Positions 61,217-64,000 of a stretch of DNA of 64,000 bases are shown here, piece after piece (positions within the stretch are counted from its first letter, which is position 1; each line of letters starts with the position of its first letter). The notes beneath the pieces are model-generated. The model was not told where the DNA came from. It searched no databases and worked only from the letters and a program-made list of their open reading frames with translations. The DNA lies in the NCBI RefSeq assembly GCF_014648995.1, contig NZ_BMSE01000019.1, positions 102,190 to 166,189 on the forward strand, given 5' to 3'. The translations under genes and the position numbers were made by a program. Source of the stretch: Streptomyces massasporeus. GTDB lineage: Bacteria > Actinomycetota > Actinomycetes > Streptomycetales > Streptomycetaceae.

Positions 61217-62890
61217 ATGCGGCTGCGCGCACTGCTGGACACCGACGCGCTGGGCCTCAAGCTGCTCGGCGGCGAGGACGAGCTGGACCGCACCGTGCGG
61301 GGTGTGATGACCACCGACCTGCGCGACCCCAGCCGCTACCTCGCGGGCGGTGAACTGGTGCTCACGGGCCTGGCCTGGCGCCGGGACGCCGACGACTCGG
61401 AGCCGTTCGTCCGGATCCTGGTGCAGGCGGGCGTGACGGCCCTCGCCGCGGGCGAGGCCGAGCTCGGGGACGTCCCCGAGGACCTGGTCGTGGCCTGCGC
61501 CCGGCATCGCCTGCCGCTCTTCGCGGTGCACGAGTCGGTGGCGTTCGCGACCATCACCGAGCACGTCGTACGGCAGGTGTCCGGCGAGCGCGCCGGCGAT
61601 CTCGCGGCGGTCGTCGACCGCCACCGCCGGATGATGACCTCGGGGCCCGCGGGCGGCGGCCCCGACGTGGTCCTGGACCTGCTGGGCACGGACCTGGACC
61701 TGCGGGCCTGGGTCCTCTCCCCCACCGGCCGCCCGATCGCCGGCTCGAAGGCGGCGGGACCCGCCCTGCCGGCCGAGGCGTGCGCCCGGCTCGCCGGGGA
61801 GCACCTGGCCGCCACCCGCACGGGCCGCCGCGGCCCCCACCGCGTCGCCCTGGGCACCACGACGTACTCCCTGTTCCCGGTCCGCTCCACGGGCCGCTCC
61901 CCGCAGCCGGCCCGGGACGTCCGCGAGACCATCCTGTCGGACTGGCTGCTGGCAGTGGAGGCGGACGCCGGGGACTGGCCCGAGGAGCGCCTGGACCTGC
62001 TCTACGGCGTCACCCAACTGATCGCGGTCGAGCGGGACCGCCGCGACGCGGCCCGCACGGTCCGCCGCCGCCTGGCCCAGGAGGTCCTGGAACTGGTGCA
62101 GACGGGCGCGGCACCCGCCGAGATCGCCGCCCGGCTGCGCGTGGCCGCGCCGGTACTGCTGCCCGGCCTGGGCGCCGCGCCGCACTGGCAGGTCGTGGTG
62201 GCCCGCGTCGACTGGGACGGCGAGGAGATCGAGGGCGGCCCGGTGGCGCAGGCCCTGCTGGAGGAGGTCCTCGTCGACCCCGCGGTCGCCGGGCCGGAGC
62301 ACTCCGACCGCATCGCCGTGGCCCACACGGGCGGCGAGGCCATCGCCCTGGTCCCCCTCCCGGCCGTCTCCGCCGAGCACGACGGCTCGGAGACGGGCGT
62401 CCTCGCGGACGCGCTCCTGGCGTCGGTACGGGAGCCCCTCACGGCCGGCCTGAACGACGACGGCCGCCTCACCCTCGGCGTCAGCGCGGCCGTCCACTCG
62501 GCGGAGGGCCTGCGGGGCGCGCTGGAGGAGGCCCGCCACGCCCGGCGCGTCGCCGCGGCCCGCCCCGGCCGGGTCTGCGCGGCCGGCCACCAGGAACTGG
62601 CCTCGCACGTCCTGCTGCTGCCCTTCGTCCCGGACGACGTCCGCCGGGCCTTCACGGCCCGGCTCCTGGACCCCCTGCGCGACTACGACCGCCGCCACCG
62701 CGCCGAGCTGATCCCCACCCTGGAGGCCTTCCTCGACTGCGACGGCTCCTGGACCCGCTGCGCCACCCGTCTGCACCTGCACGTCAACACGCTGCGCTAC
62801 CGGGTCGGCCGGATCGAGCAGTTGACGAGTCGTGATCTGTCGCGGCTCGAGGACAAGCTGGATTTCTTCCTGGCACTGCGGATGAGCTGA
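61217..62890 (+). CDS. PucR-family transcriptional regulator of purine catabolism
   Basis: A 557-aa regulator with the N-terminal PucR domain (LRALLDTDALGLKLLGGEDELDRTVRGV, TDLRDPSRYLAGGELVLTGL), a GGDEF-like middle and the C-terminal helix-turn-helix (DGSWTRCATRLHLHVNTLRYRVGRI). PucR activates purine-degradation genes in Bacillus; here it is divergent from the xanthine dehydrogenase operon, so activation or repression of that operon is likely. I prefer the ATG at 61217; a TTG at 61184 is in frame but the family start fits 61217. Confidence 0.9.
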   Translation: MRLRALLDTDALGLKLLGGEDELDRTVRGVMTTDLRDPSRYLAGGELVLTGLAWRRDADDSEPFVRILVQAGVTALAAGEAELGDVPEDLVVACARHRLPLFAVHESVAFATITEHVVRQVSGERAGDLAAVVDRHRRMMTSGPAGGGPDVVLDLLGTDLDLRAWVLSPTGRPIAGSKAAGPALPAEACARLAGEHLAATRTGRRGPHRVALGTTTYSLFPVRSTGRSPQPARDVRETILSDWLLAVEADAGDWPEERLDLLYGVTQLIAVERDRRDAARTVRRRLAQEVLELVQTGAAPAEIAARLRVAAPVLLPGLGAAPHWQVVVARVDWDGEEIEGGPVAQALLEEVLVDPAVAGPEHSDRIAVAHTGGEAIALVPLPAVSAEHDGSETGVLADALLASVREPLTAGLNDDGRLTLGVSAAVHSAEGLRGALEEARHARRVAAARPGRVCAAGHQELASHVLLLPFVPDDVRRAFTARLLDPLRDYDRRHRAELIPTLEAFLDCDGSWTRCATRLHLHVNTLRYRVGRIEQLTSRDLSRLEDKLDFFLALRMS

Positions 62891-63040
62891 TACGTGGGGT
62901 GTCCCGGCGGCAAACCCGGGGCACCCCCGAGTCCCACGACTTTGTGAAATCCTTCACCCACCCCCTTGGCCCGGCCCGCCGATTCGTGCTGAGATGCCGC
63001 CACCACTCAACAGCTCGATGGCGTGCTCGGGGAGGGCAAC

Positions 63041-63823
63041 GTGGCGCATACCGCCATGTCTGGTAACGGAACGACCGCCGGTGACGATCCCCTCCAGACC
63101 GCGGTATGGCGGCTGCGCTCCCGCGGGTGCTGGGCCGATGCGGCCGCCCTGCTGCTGCCGGCCACACCGGCGGCGGCGCTCCAACGCGCGTCGCTGCTGG
63201 TGGAACGGTGTCTGTACACCGAGCAGGGCTGGGAAGAGGCCGAGGACGCGCTGCGCACGGCCGAGGCGATGGCCCACAGCGACGACGAACGCGGCGCGGC
63301 CGCTTGTGAACGCGGGTACTTGGCCTACGCGGCGACGCTGCTCGCGGTGCGGGACCGGGCCGACGAGGCGCGGGCCGCGCTCGGGCGGGCGGCGGCGCTG
63401 GTCCCTCCGGGGGCTCCGGCGCGGGCTCTGCTGGACTTCCGTCGCGGGCTCCTGGCGGAGAACCTGACGAGCGCGCCGCAGGCCGCGCGGGCCGCGTACC
63501 GCCGGGCCCACGCGGGCGCGACGGCGCACTCCGACCCGCTGCTGCTGTCCTTCACGTGGCGTCACCTCGCGGGACTCGCCCTGCGGGAGGGGGAGTTGGC
63601 GGAGGCGCGGCACGGTTTCGCGGAGTCGCTGCGGATCCGGGAGGAGCTGGGCTATCTGGTGGGCACGGCCCCCGCGTTGGTGTCCCTGGCCGACACCGAG
63701 ACGGAGCCGGAGGCGTCCCGGCTGCGGGAGGAGGCCCGCCGCTTGTTCCGCCTGCTCGGGGGCGTACCGACGTGGCTGTCCCGCCAGTTGGCTCCGCCGG
63801 TCCCGCCGGCTGCGACGGCTTGA
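63041..63823 (+). CDS. TPR-like helical repeat protein of unknown function
   Basis: A 260-aa Ala/Leu/Arg-rich protein made of paired helices. Repeats include QTAVWRLRSRGCWADAAALLLP, RASLLVERCLYTEQGWEEAEDAL, CERGYLAYAATLLAVRDRADEAR and a C-terminal AEARHGFAESLRIREELG. The last is a TPR typical of regulators, but no DNA-binding domain is present. The GTG at 63041 has GGAGGG 5 bases upstream and beats the open GTG at 63023. It follows the PucR gene by 150 bases. Its partner is unknown. Confidence 0.75.
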   Translation: MAHTAMSGNGTTAGDDPLQTAVWRLRSRGCWADAAALLLPATPAAALQRASLLVERCLYTEQGWEEAEDALRTAEAMAHSDDERGAAACERGYLAYAATLLAVRDRADEARAALGRAAALVPPGAPARALLDFRRGLLAENLTSAPQAARAAYRRAHAGATAHSDPLLLSFTWRHLAGLALREGELAEARHGFAESLRIREELGYLVGTAPALVSLADTETEPEASRLREEARRLFRLLGGVPTWLSRQLAPPVPPAATA

Positions 63824-63885
63824 CACTCGGCGCCGGGGCTGGGGGCGGGTGGGTCCGCAGCCCGGCGTAGCGGGGTGCCGCTGCG

Positions 63886-63943
63886 CCCACCCTCCCCCAA
63901 GCTCTCGGCTCCGCTCGAGCAGGGGGGACCCCCATCGCCCCTA
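63886..63943. repeat. Streptomyces-type intergenic repeat with hairpin
   Basis: CCCTCCCCCAAGCTCTCGG and CTCGAGCAGGGGGGACCCC form a stem-loop of the kind found in many copies between Streptomyces genes (AAGCTC/GAGC arms flanked by C- and G-runs). It lies 3' of the TPR-like gene and may act as a terminator. Copy number cannot be seen here. Confidence 0.55.
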
Positions 63944-64000
63944 GCTGTATTGACCTGAAGCGTTGTTCACACGGCTGATCGGTGGGTGGCCGCCGAGTGC

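Overview
The window looks like Streptomyces chromosome. GC is very high with strong G/C at third codon positions, genes start with ATG, GTG or TTG, many starts overlap the upstream stop (ATGA, GTGA, TGATG), several promoters look leaderless, and the gene families are actinobacterial (FxSxx-type peptide system, DUF3040, DUF5937, NB-ARC/TPR and WD40 NTPases). All family names are from recognition of motifs and architecture by eye; no database search was run. I see no rRNA, tRNA or CRISPR array.

0-8.5 kb: a two-component system (response regulator then histidine kinase, minus strand) faces a GT2 glycosyltransferase / TIGR04282-type transferase / methyltransferase operon. Next come a cytochrome-b plus molybdopterin oxidoreductase with a small membrane partner, a divergent polytopic membrane glycosyltransferase-like protein, an anti-sigma-type ATPase and a small membrane protein. 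A 13-bp motif recurs upstream of three operons here and may be the regulator's operator. At 8.6-9.6 kb the tail of an MFS transporter is fused to a beheaded ArsR/DUF5937 regulator, apparently a deletion scar.

9.6-14.3 kb: a complete potassium-pump operon, a 27-aa ORF then kdpF, kdpA, kdpB, kdpC, with the two tiny membrane genes overlapping. No kdpDE is adjacent.

14.4-32.7 kb is the accessory, most interesting region. On the minus strand run a 37-aa peptide, an HExxH peptide-hydroxylase-like enzyme, a serine alpha/beta hydrolase and a 1501-aa caspase-NTPase-WD40 protein. Facing them are a 68-aa FxsA-like peptide (with a TTA codon), an FxsT-like MinD/TIR/NB-ARC/TPR protein and an unknown protein, followed by two opposing P-loop ATPases. 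The set looks like a peptide-modification plus conflict/defence locus. It is split at 19,992-22,496 by an IS481-family element with resolvable inverted repeats and a 6-bp CCTAGT target duplication; the element carries a WYL regulator and a VOC protein as passengers.

32.7-49 kb is mostly housekeeping: a cation/proton antiporter, the mutA-mutB-meaB methylmalonyl-CoA mutase operon, argG behind an ARG box that overlaps its promoter, a secreted zinc protease, pntAB transhydrogenase, a DHA2 drug-efflux protein, an AraC/VOC pair and a secreted GH43 arabinofuranosidase.

49.8-64 kb: a pyruvyltransferase-like protein, a DUF3040 protein, a glycosyltransferase/HAD-phosphatase pair, a polysaccharide-deacetylase lipoprotein, an SRPBCC protein, a purine-catabolism cluster (three-subunit xanthine dehydrogenase, NCS2 purine permease, XdhC maturation factor, divergent PucR regulator) and a TPR-like protein. 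A Streptomyces-type intergenic repeat lies at the right end.
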